A stretch of 23,685 bases of DNA from JAZTZP01 sp045637525 (GCA_045637525.1 JAZTZP010000127.1:1-23685); one strand, 5' to 3'. Counted from the first letter of the stretch, positions 14,753 to 23,548 are shown. The notes: generated from the sequence alone by a model not told the origin. Numbers and translations are program-made.

Positions 14753-16651
14753 TTGAAAGTATCGGTAGACAAAAACTTATTGAAAAATAAAATAACTGAA
14801 TTTATAGATAACGGTAATCTCGCCATTGAAAATGATAAGATTATATTTTATGGAGAAAGCATAACGAGTACGTCAAGACCGAGATTGTGTGATATTCTTC
14901 TTTATGCCGATAAAAAAGAATACAGCGAAGCGGCGTGCAGGATTATATGTATATCAAAATTTAAAATGTGTCATTTCACGCCGATGATTTTATCGAAAAT
15001 ATTCCTTGAATATGAGGATAAGCTTGATAAGGCAGCAAAGACTGAGATTAAAGAATATTTATTATCGGTAAAAGAAGAGCTTATGGGTGACGAGCTTGAT
15101 TTTGTAGGCGTAAATGATAATTTTCCGATGATGTCAACTTTTGCTGTAATGGCAATGTCGAAGATTTTTGACGATAATGAGATGCTTTTTGAGGCAGAAA
15201 GAAGATTTAATCAGCTTGAAGCACTTTTAAAACGCAGAGGGGTAATAAGTGAATATAACAGCTTAACATACACACCGCTTCAGCTGTTTGTAACAGCAAG
15301 TCTTGCAAGGGCGGCGCTTAATGAGAAATTTAAGGAAATAGCACTTAATGCCCAGCAAAGAATATGGTTTGATTTTATTTCGCATTGTCATAGAACGGCG
15401 GAAGGTATTTCGGGTCCGTATTCGAGACACTATGCATATGTGAATGCATCAAATCCGTATAATAGCTTTATATATCCGTTGCTTGACAGAGATAAAAAAT
15501 CAATTCTTGATGAATATAGAAATCCTATGGCCGGGAATGTAGAAAGCCTTTACTATTTAACGGAAGAATATGAAATCAGTAAAGAAATTTTGGATTTATA
15601 TACAGATAAAAAATATCCGTTTGAATTTAAAGCAACAACCGAGTATTCCGCATCAACCGATGCAACACCGGAAGCGGCAAGAAGAGATATGAGCGTTGAG
15701 AATGATACTTATGAATATACGGCAGGTGTAAGCGGACTTTATACATATCAGGCAGAACGCTATGGAATAGGAACTGCGACAAAGGAATGGCATAACGGTG
15801 TACAGACAAGCAGTTTTACTTTAGAATATAAGGCAGATTACGGCGACAAATCTGTTTCAAGAAACATCTGGTGCAGATATTTATTAAATGATGAGCGAAA
15901 GGAAAAACAGCCGTTTTTTGACCAGGGAAGAAAAATGGCGTTCGGCAAAAAGAATAAAGCAGTTGTTTTATATAAGCCGAAGGTTGCGGCAATTCCGGCA
16001 GTGTATGCAGGGCTTCCTAAGTTTTTGGAGGAGCATTACAAAAAGCAGGAGGTTTCGGGAAATAACGGCGTTACATCTGCTAAGCTTTCTGTAATTATCC
16101 CGCTAAGTGGTGTTGACGTTGAGGAAATTCGTGTAGGAAACGAAAAGATTTCGGGATTTAGCGCTGAGTTTTCTAAGCCCCAAAGTGTGTATATAAAAGA
16201 CGGCGGCGTATTTTGCGCATATCATCCGCTTTCAATTGATGATAAAGGCAGAAAATATGCTATGAGTATAAGAAAACGGGACGATAAATTAGAAATTGCA
16301 TTTTATAATTATTTTGGCGAAAAGAAAGATTTTGCCAAGAGAGAGTTTCTCCATGTGCGAAACGGATTTGCCGTAAGCGTAAATTCAGTTGATGAAGTGA
16401 GCTCTTTTGATGAATTTGTAAAAAAAGAAGAGAAAACAAAGATTTCTGACAGATTTATCACGACAAATCACTCAAGGCAAACGTATATTCGTGAAGTTGT
16501 GGTAAAGAGCGAGGAAATGAAGCTGTCTTGCGAGTATTCTCCGGCAAGCGAGGGAATTAAAAATATCGCATGCAATGACTATCCGATTGAATTCCCGAAG
16601 TTATATGCAACGGGATTTGATATAAAAACACTTCCTTTTATTGAGGAATAA
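14753..16651 (+). CDS. Large unrecognised protein, possible (alpha/alpha)-toroid polysaccharide lyase or hydrolase
   Basis: A 632-residue cytoplasmic-looking protein I cannot assign to a named family. The first half (about 1-300) looks helical and toroid-like, with NDNFPMMSTF, SEYNSLTYTPLQLFVTASLA and GISGPYSRHYAYVN. The second half looks rich in beta strands (RYGIGTATKEWHNGVQTSSF onward). This resembles the layout of heparinase-like lyases, where Tyr and His at the interface catalyse. The position after GH105 and before a sugar ABC transporter supports a carbohydrate substrate. Start: a perfect GGAGGTGAT (14740-14748) lies 8 nt before TTG 14753. The gap to GH105 is only 18 bp. Function is inference. 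Confidence 0.75.
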   Translation: MKVSVDKNLLKNKITEFIDNGNLAIENDKIIFYGESITSTSRPRLCDILLYADKKEYSEAACRIICISKFKMCHFTPMILSKIFLEYEDKLDKAAKTEIKEYLLSVKEELMGDELDFVGVNDNFPMMSTFAVMAMSKIFDDNEMLFEAERRFNQLEALLKRRGVISEYNSLTYTPLQLFVTASLARAALNEKFKEIALNAQQRIWFDFISHCHRTAEGISGPYSRHYAYVNASNPYNSFIYPLLDRDKKSILDEYRNPMAGNVESLYYLTEEYEISKEILDLYTDKKYPFEFKATTEYSASTDATPEAARRDMSVENDTYEYTAGVSGLYTYQAERYGIGTATKEWHNGVQTSSFTLEYKADYGDKSVSRNIWCRYLLNDERKEKQPFFDQGRKMAFGKKNKAVVLYKPKVAAIPAVYAGLPKFLEEHYKKQEVSGNNGVTSAKLSVIIPLSGVDVEEIRVGNEKISGFSAEFSKPQSVYIKDGGVFCAYHPLSIDDKGRKYAMSIRKRDDKLEIAFYNYFGEKKDFAKREFLHVRNGFAVSVNSVDEVSSFDEFVKKEEKTKISDRFITTNHSRQTYIREVVVKSEEMKLSCEYSPASEGIKNIACNDYPIEFPKLYATGFDIKTLPFIEE

Positions 16652-16677
16652 AATATTTAAGAAAGAAGGAAATAAAA

Positions 16678-18291
16678 ATGAAAACTTATAAAAAAGTGAT
16701 TTCTGTGTCTTTAGCGGCTGTTATGGCAACGGGAATGCTTGCAGGCTGCGGCAAAAAGAAGAGCAGTGTTGACGAAAACGGTAAAATGACTATTACATGG
16801 CTCGGACTGCCGTGGGCTGCGGGAATGGAAGCAGACAAAATGTATGCAAAAAAGCTTATTGAAGATAAGTTTAATGTAAATCTTGAAATTATTAATTATG
16901 ATACAGAAACTTATGCAAATAAAAAACCGCTTTTGCTTTCAGGAGATAATGTTCCGGATATTATATACGATATGGATCCATCTCAGCTGCAGGCAGACGT
17001 TAAACAGGGATTTTTGCTGGAAATTCCGTATGAGATGCTTCTTGAGAAGTGTCCTGATATAGTTGCGGAAATCAACGAACAGGTTCCGGAACTATGGCTG
17101 TACAGCTATGCAGAGGGTAAAAACTGGGGAATACCTAATATTGGATATAATGGCTCCGATAACAAGGTAGGAATATGGAGAACTGACTGGCTTAAGAATG
17201 TTGGAATTGATAAGGTGCCTGAGACGATAGACGAAATGCATGATGCATTATATAAATTCACACATAACGATCCGGACGGAAACGGAGTTAAAGATACATA
17301 TGGTATGAGTGGAGACTTAAATGCATGGTATATGGCATTTTCTGAAATATTCTGTGCTTATGGTGCAATGCCTTTCAGCTGGATTGAGAAAGACGGAAAG
17401 ATTGTATACGGCGGTTTAGAGGATAATGTAAAGGAAGTCCTGACTATACTGAGTGGCTGGTATGAGGAAGGAATAATTGATCCTGACTTTATTACAGATA
17501 AATTCAACACTACCGGGCTTGACAAGATTAAAAACGGTAAAATAGGATATATCAACCAAGGTGGTAATCATAAGACAACAGAAGATGTTGAAACATCTGT
17601 TTTGGGTATAGCTAAGCAGATAAATCCGGAAGCAGAGCTTGAGTGCGCTCCACCGATTGCAGGTCCTGACGGCAAAAGAGGAACATTTGCATGGGGCAAG
17701 GGTGGTCATGTCAATGCATTTGGCAGACATTTAAAAGATGAGCCTGAAAAGCTTGATAAGATTTTAGAAATTTTTGAGTATATAAGTACAAATCAGGATT
17801 TTGCGCAACAACTCCGAATGGGTGAAAAGGGCGTGCATTATGAGCTTGTTGATGAAGCAAAGGGATATGCCGGCGGAATTAAGGCGCTGCCGCCTTATGA
17901 CGACTCAAAAGAAGCGGCAAAATACGGAATATCAACGAGTGTTGAAGGATTTGCGTTTTTCTCGCCGATTAGCGTAAAACAAGAAAAAATAAACGAACTT
18001 ATATCAGAAGAGAAAAAGGAATTTAATGATAAGTGTATAATCGAAGGTTTGGGAAAAACAGATGTTTTCTTAAAGCCTGATACTGTTCCGTCGGCATCTA
18101 CGTATTTAAATGATTTGAGAAGTAAACAGCTGATTTACGTATCAGATATAATAAGAGGTGTAAAGACAGTAGAACAGTACGATGAGTTTATTGAGGCATG
18201 GAATCAGCAGGGCGGAAAGACCATGGAAGAAGACGCAAACAAGTTGTTTGATGAATTGGAAAGCATTTACAAGCAGGTAAAGATAAATTAA
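16678..18291 (+). CDS. ABC transporter sugar-binding lipoprotein (LplA/YtcQ-like)
   Basis: A 537-residue extracellular solute-binding protein. It has a lipoprotein signal peptide ending in lipobox LAGC with Cys24, then a charged linker (KKKSS). The body contains VPDIIYDMDP, WGIPNIGYNG, an EF-like loop DPDGNGVKD (about 200-208), and FSWIEKDGKIVYGGLEDN. Size and motifs fit the long binding proteins that serve LplB/LplC-type importers for complex oligosaccharides. It is anchored outside the membrane. Two permease genes follow directly, and no ATPase gene is present. Confidence 0.93.
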   Translation: MKTYKKVISVSLAAVMATGMLAGCGKKKSSVDENGKMTITWLGLPWAAGMEADKMYAKKLIEDKFNVNLEIINYDTETYANKKPLLLSGDNVPDIIYDMDPSQLQADVKQGFLLEIPYEMLLEKCPDIVAEINEQVPELWLYSYAEGKNWGIPNIGYNGSDNKVGIWRTDWLKNVGIDKVPETIDEMHDALYKFTHNDPDGNGVKDTYGMSGDLNAWYMAFSEIFCAYGAMPFSWIEKDGKIVYGGLEDNVKEVLTILSGWYEEGIIDPDFITDKFNTTGLDKIKNGKIGYINQGGNHKTTEDVETSVLGIAKQINPEAELECAPPIAGPDGKRGTFAWGKGGHVNAFGRHLKDEPEKLDKILEIFEYISTNQDFAQQLRMGEKGVHYELVDEAKGYAGGIKALPPYDDSKEAAKYGISTSVEGFAFFSPISVKQEKINELISEEKKEFNDKCIIEGLGKTDVFLKPDTVPSASTYLNDLRSKQLIYVSDIIRGVKTVEQYDEFIEAWNQQGGKTMEEDANKLFDELESIYKQVKIN

Positions 18292-18321
18292 CTATTTTAG
18301 ACGAAAGGCAGATGCAAAAAA

Positions 18322-19272
18322 TTGAAAAACAATATGAAGACTAAAAGTAATATGACACCTAAAAAAGCGGGCTTTTTCAGTCAGTATATAAAAAATTGGG
18401 AAGTCGTAATGTTTATGATTCCGGGTTTGATATTACTTCTTATTTTCGCATACGCGCCAATGTTTGGTTTATTAATTGCTTTTAAAGACTATAAAATGGC
18501 ACTTGGAGTTTTTGAAAGCGAATGGGTTGGATTAGAGCATTTCGGAAGATTGTTTACAGGAAATGATTTTCTGAAAGTTCTGAAAAATACGGTCACAATA
18601 AGCTTTTTAAAGCTTATTGTGGGTTTCCCGCTTCCGATAATTTTAGCACTTATGCTTAATGAAATGAGAAACGCTGCATACAAAAAGATAGTGCAGACCT
18701 TTTCTTACTTGCCACATTTCTTCTCATGGGTTGTTATGGGCGGAATTGTAATGATGCTGTTTTCAAACAGCGGTCCGGTTAATGACGTTTTGATGAAGTT
18801 TGGGGTTGATAAGCCTGTAAGCTTTTTTGGAGAAGGTTTTTGGTTTATTATTCTCCTTTTGATAACATCAGTGTGGCAGGGAGTTGGCTGGAGCTCTATT
18901 GTTTATATTTCGGCATTGTCTGCAGTTGACCAAAGCTTATATGAAGCGGCAACGATAGACGGCGCAGGAAGATGGAAGCAGACTTTACATATAAGCATAC
19001 CGGCAATTCTGCCTACTATTGTAACGGTGTTGATTTTGAATATGGGGCATATTTTAAACGGTGGATTTGATCAGATATTCAACCTGTATAATCCGGCGGT
19101 TTATGAAACGGCTGATATACTGGATACTTATGTTTACAGAAAACTGCAAACAATGGATTACAGTTTGGGTACGGCTGTCGGATTGTTTAAATCTTTTGTC
19201 GGAATGTTAATGGTTATTACAGTCAATAAAATTGTAAAGAAGCTTACCGAAGGCGAAAATTCAGTATTTTAA
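18322..19272 (+). CDS. Sugar ABC transporter permease (LplB-like)
   Basis: A 316-residue membrane protein with about six hydrophobic segments. The inner-loop EAA motif, EAATIDGAGRWKQ, contacts the ATPase. An N-terminal cytoplasmic tail is followed by the first segment (VMFMIPGLILLLIFAYAP). It forms half of the CUT1-type channel together with the next gene. The start is taken as TTG 18322 with AAAGG upstream; ATG 18334 in the same frame is possible. The gap to the binding-protein gene is 30 bp. Confidence 0.93.
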   Translation: MKNNMKTKSNMTPKKAGFFSQYIKNWEVVMFMIPGLILLLIFAYAPMFGLLIAFKDYKMALGVFESEWVGLEHFGRLFTGNDFLKVLKNTVTISFLKLIVGFPLPIILALMLNEMRNAAYKKIVQTFSYLPHFFSWVVMGGIVMMLFSNSGPVNDVLMKFGVDKPVSFFGEGFWFIILLLITSVWQGVGWSSIVYISALSAVDQSLYEAATIDGAGRWKQTLHISIPAILPTIVTVLILNMGHILNGGFDQIFNLYNPAVYETADILDTYVYRKLQTMDYSLGTAVGLFKSFVGMLMVITVNKIVKKLTEGENSVF

Positions 19273-19289
19273 GGGGGAGGAGAGTAAAA

Positions 19290-20168
19290 ATGATTAAAAG
19301 AACAACAGGAGAAAAAATATTCAATATATTTAATTACATATTTTTAGGAGCTTTGGCTTTTGTTTGCCTTTATCCTTTTTTGTACACTGTTTCAATATCT
19401 TTTTCAACGTTGGCAGAAGCCTCTAAAGACGGATTGCATCTCTTCCCGACAGACGTAACACTACGCTCATACCAGATGGTGTTTGCAGATGAAAAAGTAT
19501 GGTCAGCGTATTTGGTGACAATTTTAAGAACAGTCACCGGAACAGCGTTTTCTCTTTTGATGACGACAACTTTTGCATATGCTTTGTCGAGACGAAATAT
19601 GCCGCACAGAAATTTCTGGACATTTGTTGTTGTATTTACAATGCTGTTTAGCGGTGGAACAATCCCTTCATTCCTCGTGATACATGGCTTGAAACTAACA
19701 AATAATTTTTTGGTTTATATTTTGCCGACTGCTGTGGGAGCTTATAATCTTATAATTATGAAAAATGCGTTTATGAGTATTCCTGAAAGCTTATACGAAT
19801 CAGCTAAGATTGACGGAGCTAATGAATGGACGGTCTGGACGAGGATTTATATGCCGCTGTCTAAAGCTACTATTGCGGTATTGACATTATGGATTTCGGT
19901 TGCACACTGGAATGCATGGTTTGATTCTTTACTCTATATGGATGGCGATAATTTTCAGGTGCTTCAGATGTATTTAAGAAGAGTTGTGCAGGACAATCAG
20001 ACAGAGCTTATTTTAAGCGGTATGGTTGATGCTGATATAACCGACTATAATACGGAAACAGTTAAGAGTGCAACGATAGTTGTTGCAATGCTTCCGATTT
20101 TATGTGTATATCCTTTTATACAAAAGTATTTTGTAAAAGGCGTTATGCTCGGATCGGTTAAGGGGTGA
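19290..20168 (+). CDS. Sugar ABC transporter permease (LplC/YtcP-like)
   Basis: A 292-residue second permease with about six hydrophobic segments and the EAA loop ESLYESAKIDGANEWTVW. A strong AAGGGGGAGGAG binding site precedes ATG 19290. The C-terminus YFVKGVMLGSVKG is typical of the YtcP branch. It pairs with the upstream permease. The importer probably uses a shared MsmK-type ATPase encoded elsewhere, as is usual for this family in Bacillota. The stop codon falls within the ribosome binding region of the next gene. Confidence 0.93.
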   Translation: MIKRTTGEKIFNIFNYIFLGALAFVCLYPFLYTVSISFSTLAEASKDGLHLFPTDVTLRSYQMVFADEKVWSAYLVTILRTVTGTAFSLLMTTTFAYALSRRNMPHRNFWTFVVVFTMLFSGGTIPSFLVIHGLKLTNNFLVYILPTAVGAYNLIIMKNAFMSIPESLYESAKIDGANEWTVWTRIYMPLSKATIAVLTLWISVAHWNAWFDSLLYMDGDNFQVLQMYLRRVVQDNQTELILSGMVDADITDYNTETVKSATIVVAMLPILCVYPFIQKYFVKGVMLGSVKG

Positions 20169-20176
20169 GAAATAAA

Positions 20177-21832
20177 ATGCAGGATTTAAAACAATATTTT
20201 GAGGAAAAAGATTTTGATAATGGGTTTATAAGAGTTAACCGTCAGCCTCATACAAAGGATATAGAAGCTCTTACGTCTTGTTGTTGCGGACGTACGACAG
20301 GAACGTATTATTTCCTTTGTAAGTATTTCGGGATTGAGATAGACGGCGAAGCTACACTCTCTGAAATTGCAAAGCTTCAGGATGTTGATAAAGCATCACC
20401 GACATACGGGTGTCTTAGGTGGTACAGAGAGGAGCCTTGTATTCGTGATACTAACGGTGCATTCTTTGTGTTGAAGCCTGTTGCGATGGCGTTGCTGTTC
20501 TGTCCCGAGAAAATCTCAGCAAGAGAGCGTGAAATAATTCTTCCGGTTTTAAAAACTGCCGGGGAATGGTTTTCGGATGAATGCAATAACTACGGTTATT
20601 ATTATCCCAATAAAATTGCAAGTGACGGTGCTATGCTTATGGCTATCGGCATTATTACCGGGGATGATGAGCTTATCCGTAAGGCTGAGGAGTTCTGGAG
20701 CGGCTGGCTTGACTACACCGATGAATACGGCTGGGGCTGGGGCGAAAATACAAGCAAGTGCTACTGCGTAATTTTAAATGACGCACTTGAGCTTGCACTG
20801 TGTTGTATGAAAGAGGATAGCGAAATTTACAGGCGGTTATATAAAGCCCGCAGTATCTTACTTGATTATGTGGCATATCACGGCGAGTATGAATTTGTTC
20901 CGTCAATCAGAACATACACCTTTTCGGGAACCGTAACCGCTACTCAGGGTGTAACAATTGACAGCCTTTCGCCGGATACGCTTAAAAATCCGGACGGAAA
21001 AATTGATTGCTATGATCTTTTAACGCTTATTCTTCATGATAAAGCGCCGCGCTATACAGCAGTTCCGGATGAAAGCAGTTTTCATCTTGAGAGGATTTTC
21101 GGTGACTCCTATGCGGCAACGTATAAAGGCGAAAATATCCGCCTCGGAACAGTCAGCAAATTCCCTGTTATGCCGGGGTGTTATCAGAACGACTGGTGGG
21201 GGCTTGGCTGGCAGTCGATGCCGGTGAGTGTTCTTGCAAAAAAACATGAAACAAGCTTTTTACGCTTTGCTTCTGTGTGTGAGGGAAAGCTCCGCACACA
21301 TATTGCGTATAATAAGCATTATGCATATCTTAATACGCATATGTTTTCGGATGAAAATATTCCCGATGTTCTTACAGTATGCAATCAGAAGGACAACACT
21401 GCAGTTATTGTAAGAACGATAGGACATCTTGCAAACAGTGCGTCATACTTTGCAGATGAGTGGTATTTTCAACACTTTGACGGTGAGCTTTTTATGTATA
21501 ACGGCTGGTATGTATTTGACTATGGCGATTGTGCTTTGGCTGTTATGCCGGTAAATGGTGAAGCGGATATTATCCGCAGTGGCGAAAATATAAGGCTTGC
21601 TCAGAAATTTTATGACGGTGAGGAAAAGCTTCTGGTTTCCCGTCAGTGGATTACTGCATGGGCGGCTGTTGTGATTGATAATGCTGAAAACAGGGAGGCT
21701 CAGCTTGATGAGGTTAAGACTGAGTATACCGAGATAAAAGACCTTCGTTTCCCTCGGGAGCATAAGCCGTTTAAGATTTCTTGCGGAAAAGCGCAGCTTG
21801 ACTTTGAGCCTTATAAAAATGATTTGATGTAG
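20177..21832 (+). CDS. Second large unrecognised protein, possible (alpha/alpha)-toroid carbohydrate enzyme
   Basis: A 551-residue protein without signal peptide that I cannot assign to a family. The first half is helical with aromatic, Asn-rich motifs (GYYYPNKIASDGAMLMAIGI and GWGWGENTSKCYCVILNDAL). The second half looks like a beta domain, starting near IRLGTVSKFPVMPGCYQNDW. The short GT(V/A)(S/T)K...G.Q pattern at the join also occurs in the protein at 14753-16651, hinting that both are distant relatives. The context (end of the sugar operon) suggests another oligosaccharide-degrading enzyme. ATG 20177 is preceded by AGGGGTGA; GTG 20165, overlapping the permease stop, is the alternative. 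No terminator is evident afterwards. Confidence 0.72.
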   Translation: MQDLKQYFEEKDFDNGFIRVNRQPHTKDIEALTSCCCGRTTGTYYFLCKYFGIEIDGEATLSEIAKLQDVDKASPTYGCLRWYREEPCIRDTNGAFFVLKPVAMALLFCPEKISAREREIILPVLKTAGEWFSDECNNYGYYYPNKIASDGAMLMAIGIITGDDELIRKAEEFWSGWLDYTDEYGWGWGENTSKCYCVILNDALELALCCMKEDSEIYRRLYKARSILLDYVAYHGEYEFVPSIRTYTFSGTVTATQGVTIDSLSPDTLKNPDGKIDCYDLLTLILHDKAPRYTAVPDESSFHLERIFGDSYAATYKGENIRLGTVSKFPVMPGCYQNDWWGLGWQSMPVSVLAKKHETSFLRFASVCEGKLRTHIAYNKHYAYLNTHMFSDENIPDVLTVCNQKDNTAVIVRTIGHLANSASYFADEWYFQHFDGELFMYNGWYVFDYGDCALAVMPVNGEADIIRSGENIRLAQKFYDGEEKLLVSRQWITAWAAVVIDNAENREAQLDEVKTEYTEIKDLRFPREHKPFKISCGKAQLDFEPYKNDLM

Positions 21833-21861
21833 ACAATTGCATAATGATATTAAAGATGTGA

Positions 21862-21907
21862 AAGGGGTGATTATGTGGCGGTTACTGAAAGGATAGTGTT
21901 CAGGTAA
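21862..21907 (+). pseudogene. Possible remnant of a next operon gene
   Basis: A strong ribosome binding site (AAAGGGGTGATT, 21861-21872) precedes both an ATG at 21873 (7 codons) and a GTG at 21875 (10 codons, stop at 21905-21907). No longer frame follows, and the foldback repeat begins at 21919. This looks like the start of a gene lost or cut near the repeat, but it could be chance. Confidence 0.3.
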
Positions 21908-22132
21908 TTGCGAGAACGATAAATTATAGTTTAGCGGTGCTAATTGAGGATGGGCTCTTGATATGCTTTGCTAATGGCTCCCTTGTGTAACACCCCAGGG
22001 TGGCTTCTCTTGACGAAAGTCAATTCACCTTCAGGGAGCTGTCGCTGAAAGCGACTGAGGGATTGTCTTTCAAGAAAATTAACATATTTAAGGAACAATC
22101 CCTCCGTCACGGCTTGCGCCGTGCCACCTCCC

Positions 22133-22338
22133 TTTAGGCAAGCAATACTGTCAACTTAACGTTTACAGTATTGCAGTGAAATATTTTACCTGCGGTAAAA
22201 TGTGAAATTCACACATTTTGTGTGAGTGAAATCCACGCTTCGCATGGGTGAAATCTGTCGCATAGCGACAGGTTTTGGTAGAAATCGCAAGCGATTTCAA
22301 ATTTAAATTTCTTAAGTTGACAGTATTGCTTTAGGCAA
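22133..22338. mobile_element. MITE-like insertion (188 bp) with 9-bp target duplication
   Basis: The 188-bp element 22142-22329 has perfect 18-bp terminal inverted repeats: GCAATACTGTCAACTTAA (22142-22159) and its complement (22312-22329). It is flanked by the 9-bp direct repeat TTTAGGCAA (22133-22141 and 22330-22338). Removing the element and one copy restores the CCTCCC...GGGAGG hairpin of the host repeat. There is no transposase gene, so it must be moved by a transposase encoded elsewhere. Confidence 0.88.
22142..22310. repeat. Array of hairpins joined by the heptamer GTGAAAT
   Basis: Inside the MITE-like element, hairpins lie at 22142-22174, 22183-22201 (ATTTTACC/GGTAAAAT), 22209-22225 (TCACACA/TGTGTGA), 22233-22247 (one mismatch), 22255-22271 (CTGTCGC/GCGACAG) and 22281-22298 (GAAATCGC/GCGATTTC). 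GTGAAAT occurs between them at 22176-22182, 22202-22208, 22226-22232 and 22248-22254. The final spacer (22272-22280) is degenerate. The palindrome AAATTTAAATTT follows at 22299-22310. Confidence 0.87.
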
Positions 22339-22537
22339 GGGAGGCTTTAGCAAAGCGTATCGAACGCAGACTGCAAACACGCAGATAAACTATAATTTAT
22401 AATTTTGTTCATAAAAAATTAATTCATTCAAAAACTGTAGAAATGTGAATTGTTGCAGTATTTTTAGAGATTAAAAATATGTTAAGCATAAAATTATTGA
22501 TTATATTGGTAAAAATATAGAAAAATTTGAAATTCTA

Positions 22538-22566
22538 TTGCATTTATGTGAGTTTTGAAGTATAAT
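22538..22566 (+). promoter_or_regulatory. Promoter of the cysteine synthase-like gene
   Basis: TTGCAT (22538-22543), a 17-bp spacer and TATAAT (22561-22566). It lies beyond the right end of repeat copy A, so the gene has its own promoter. Confidence 0.75.
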
Positions 22567-22615
22567 GATAGTATTGGTTTTAATGTAGGAATAATGAGAG
22601 GAGTTAATAACCATA

Positions 22616-23548
22616 ATGATATATAACAATATTTTGGAGGCGCTTGGTGATACGCCTATGATAAAGCTGAGCCGTATTGGAGATCCGGACGGAGCTGATA
22701 TTTTAGTTAAGTTTGAAGGGCTTAACGTTGGCGGATCGATAAAGACGAGAACAGCCCTTAACATGATAAACGATGCAGAAGAAAAAGGGCTTTTACATAA
22801 AGATACAATAATAGTAGAGCCGACAAGCGGAAATCAGGGGATAGGTCTTGCACTTGTGGGAGCGGTTAAGGGATATAAGACAAAGATTATCATGCCGGAC
22901 TCGGTAAGCGAGGAGCGCAGGAAGCTTGTGAACCATTACGGGGCTGAGGTTGTACTTATCCATGACGCAGGAAACATCGGCGAATGCATAGAGGAATGCT
23001 TGCAGACGGCACTTAAAATGCAGGCGGAGGATCCGAACGTTTTTGTTCCTCAACAGTTTATAAACCCGGCAAATCCCGAGATACAAAGAAAATGCACCGG
23101 AGCGGAAATTCTTCGTCAGGTAGACGGACCTATACACGGATTCTGTTCGGGAATAGGAACGGGCGGTACAATAACAGGCATAGGTGAATGCTTAAAGGCG
23201 AAAAATCCTGATATAATAATATGGGCAGTTGAGCCTGAGCACGCGGCTATACTGTCGGGCGGCTCTATCGGAACTCACATACAGATGGGAATAGGCGACG
23301 GAATTATTCCTGATGTTTTAAATCAAAACATATACAGCGATATTTGCATAGTGAAAGATGATGAGGCAATACGCACAGCCAGAGAGCTTGCTTCGAAAGA
23401 GGGAATAATGTGCGGTATTTCAAGCGGAACAAATGTTGCTGCGGCAATAAAGCTTGCAAAAAAATTAGGCAAGGGTAAGACGGTAGTAACAGTGTTGCCC
23501 GATACTGCTGAAAGATATTTCTCAACGCCGCTTTTTGAAGAAAAATAA
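22616..23548 (+). CDS. cysK: Cysteine synthase-like PLP enzyme
   Basis: A 310-residue beta-family PLP enzyme of the cysteine synthase group, which makes cysteine from O-acetylserine (or a related donor) and sulfide. The PLP-binding lysine is Lys43 in NVGGSIKTR, where classical CysK has SVKDR. The phosphate-cradle/asparagine loop is PTSGNQG (69-75), where SGNTG is usual. GIGTGGTITG and CGISSGTNVAAA are typical. The variants suggest a CysK subfamily rather than canonical CysK, so the donor substrate is open. The binding site GAGAGGAG precedes ATG 22616. The stop codon lies inside the inverted repeat of repeat copy B. Confidence 0.88.
   Translation: MIYNNILEALGDTPMIKLSRIGDPDGADILVKFEGLNVGGSIKTRTALNMINDAEEKGLLHKDTIIVEPTSGNQGIGLALVGAVKGYKTKIIMPDSVSEERRKLVNHYGAEVVLIHDAGNIGECIEECLQTALKMQAEDPNVFVPQQFINPANPEIQRKCTGAEILRQVDGPIHGFCSGIGTGGTITGIGECLKAKNPDIIIWAVEPEHAAILSGGSIGTHIQMGIGDGIIPDVLNQNIYSDICIVKDDEAIRTARELASKEGIMCGISSGTNVAAAIKLAKKLGKGKTVVTVLPDTAERYFSTPLFEEK

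Larger units (their letters stand above)
21919..22400. repeat. Foldback repeat, copy A (interrupted by a MITE-like element)
   Basis: Its ends are perfect 15-bp inverted repeats (ATAAATTATAGTTTA at 21919-21933; complement at 22386-22400). Inside, 21960-21974 pairs with 22347-22361 (one G-T), GAGGGATTGT (22057-22066) pairs with 22095-22104, GTCGC/GCGAC forms a hairpin at 22041-22055, and CACGGC/GCCGTG one at 22109-22124. No coding frame is visible. It resembles repeats I have seen widely in gut Clostridia. Copy B starts at 23545 in the same orientation. Confidence 0.85.

Noticed and set aside
22142..22329. Small RNA gene or riboswitch
   Set aside because: The hairpins could be transcribed, but the terminal inverted repeats and target duplication explain the segment as a mobile element; no promoter was seen.
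21919..22400. Target duplication around the foldback repeat
   Set aside because: No convincing direct repeat flanks its inverted ends, so the transposition mechanism cannot be stated.
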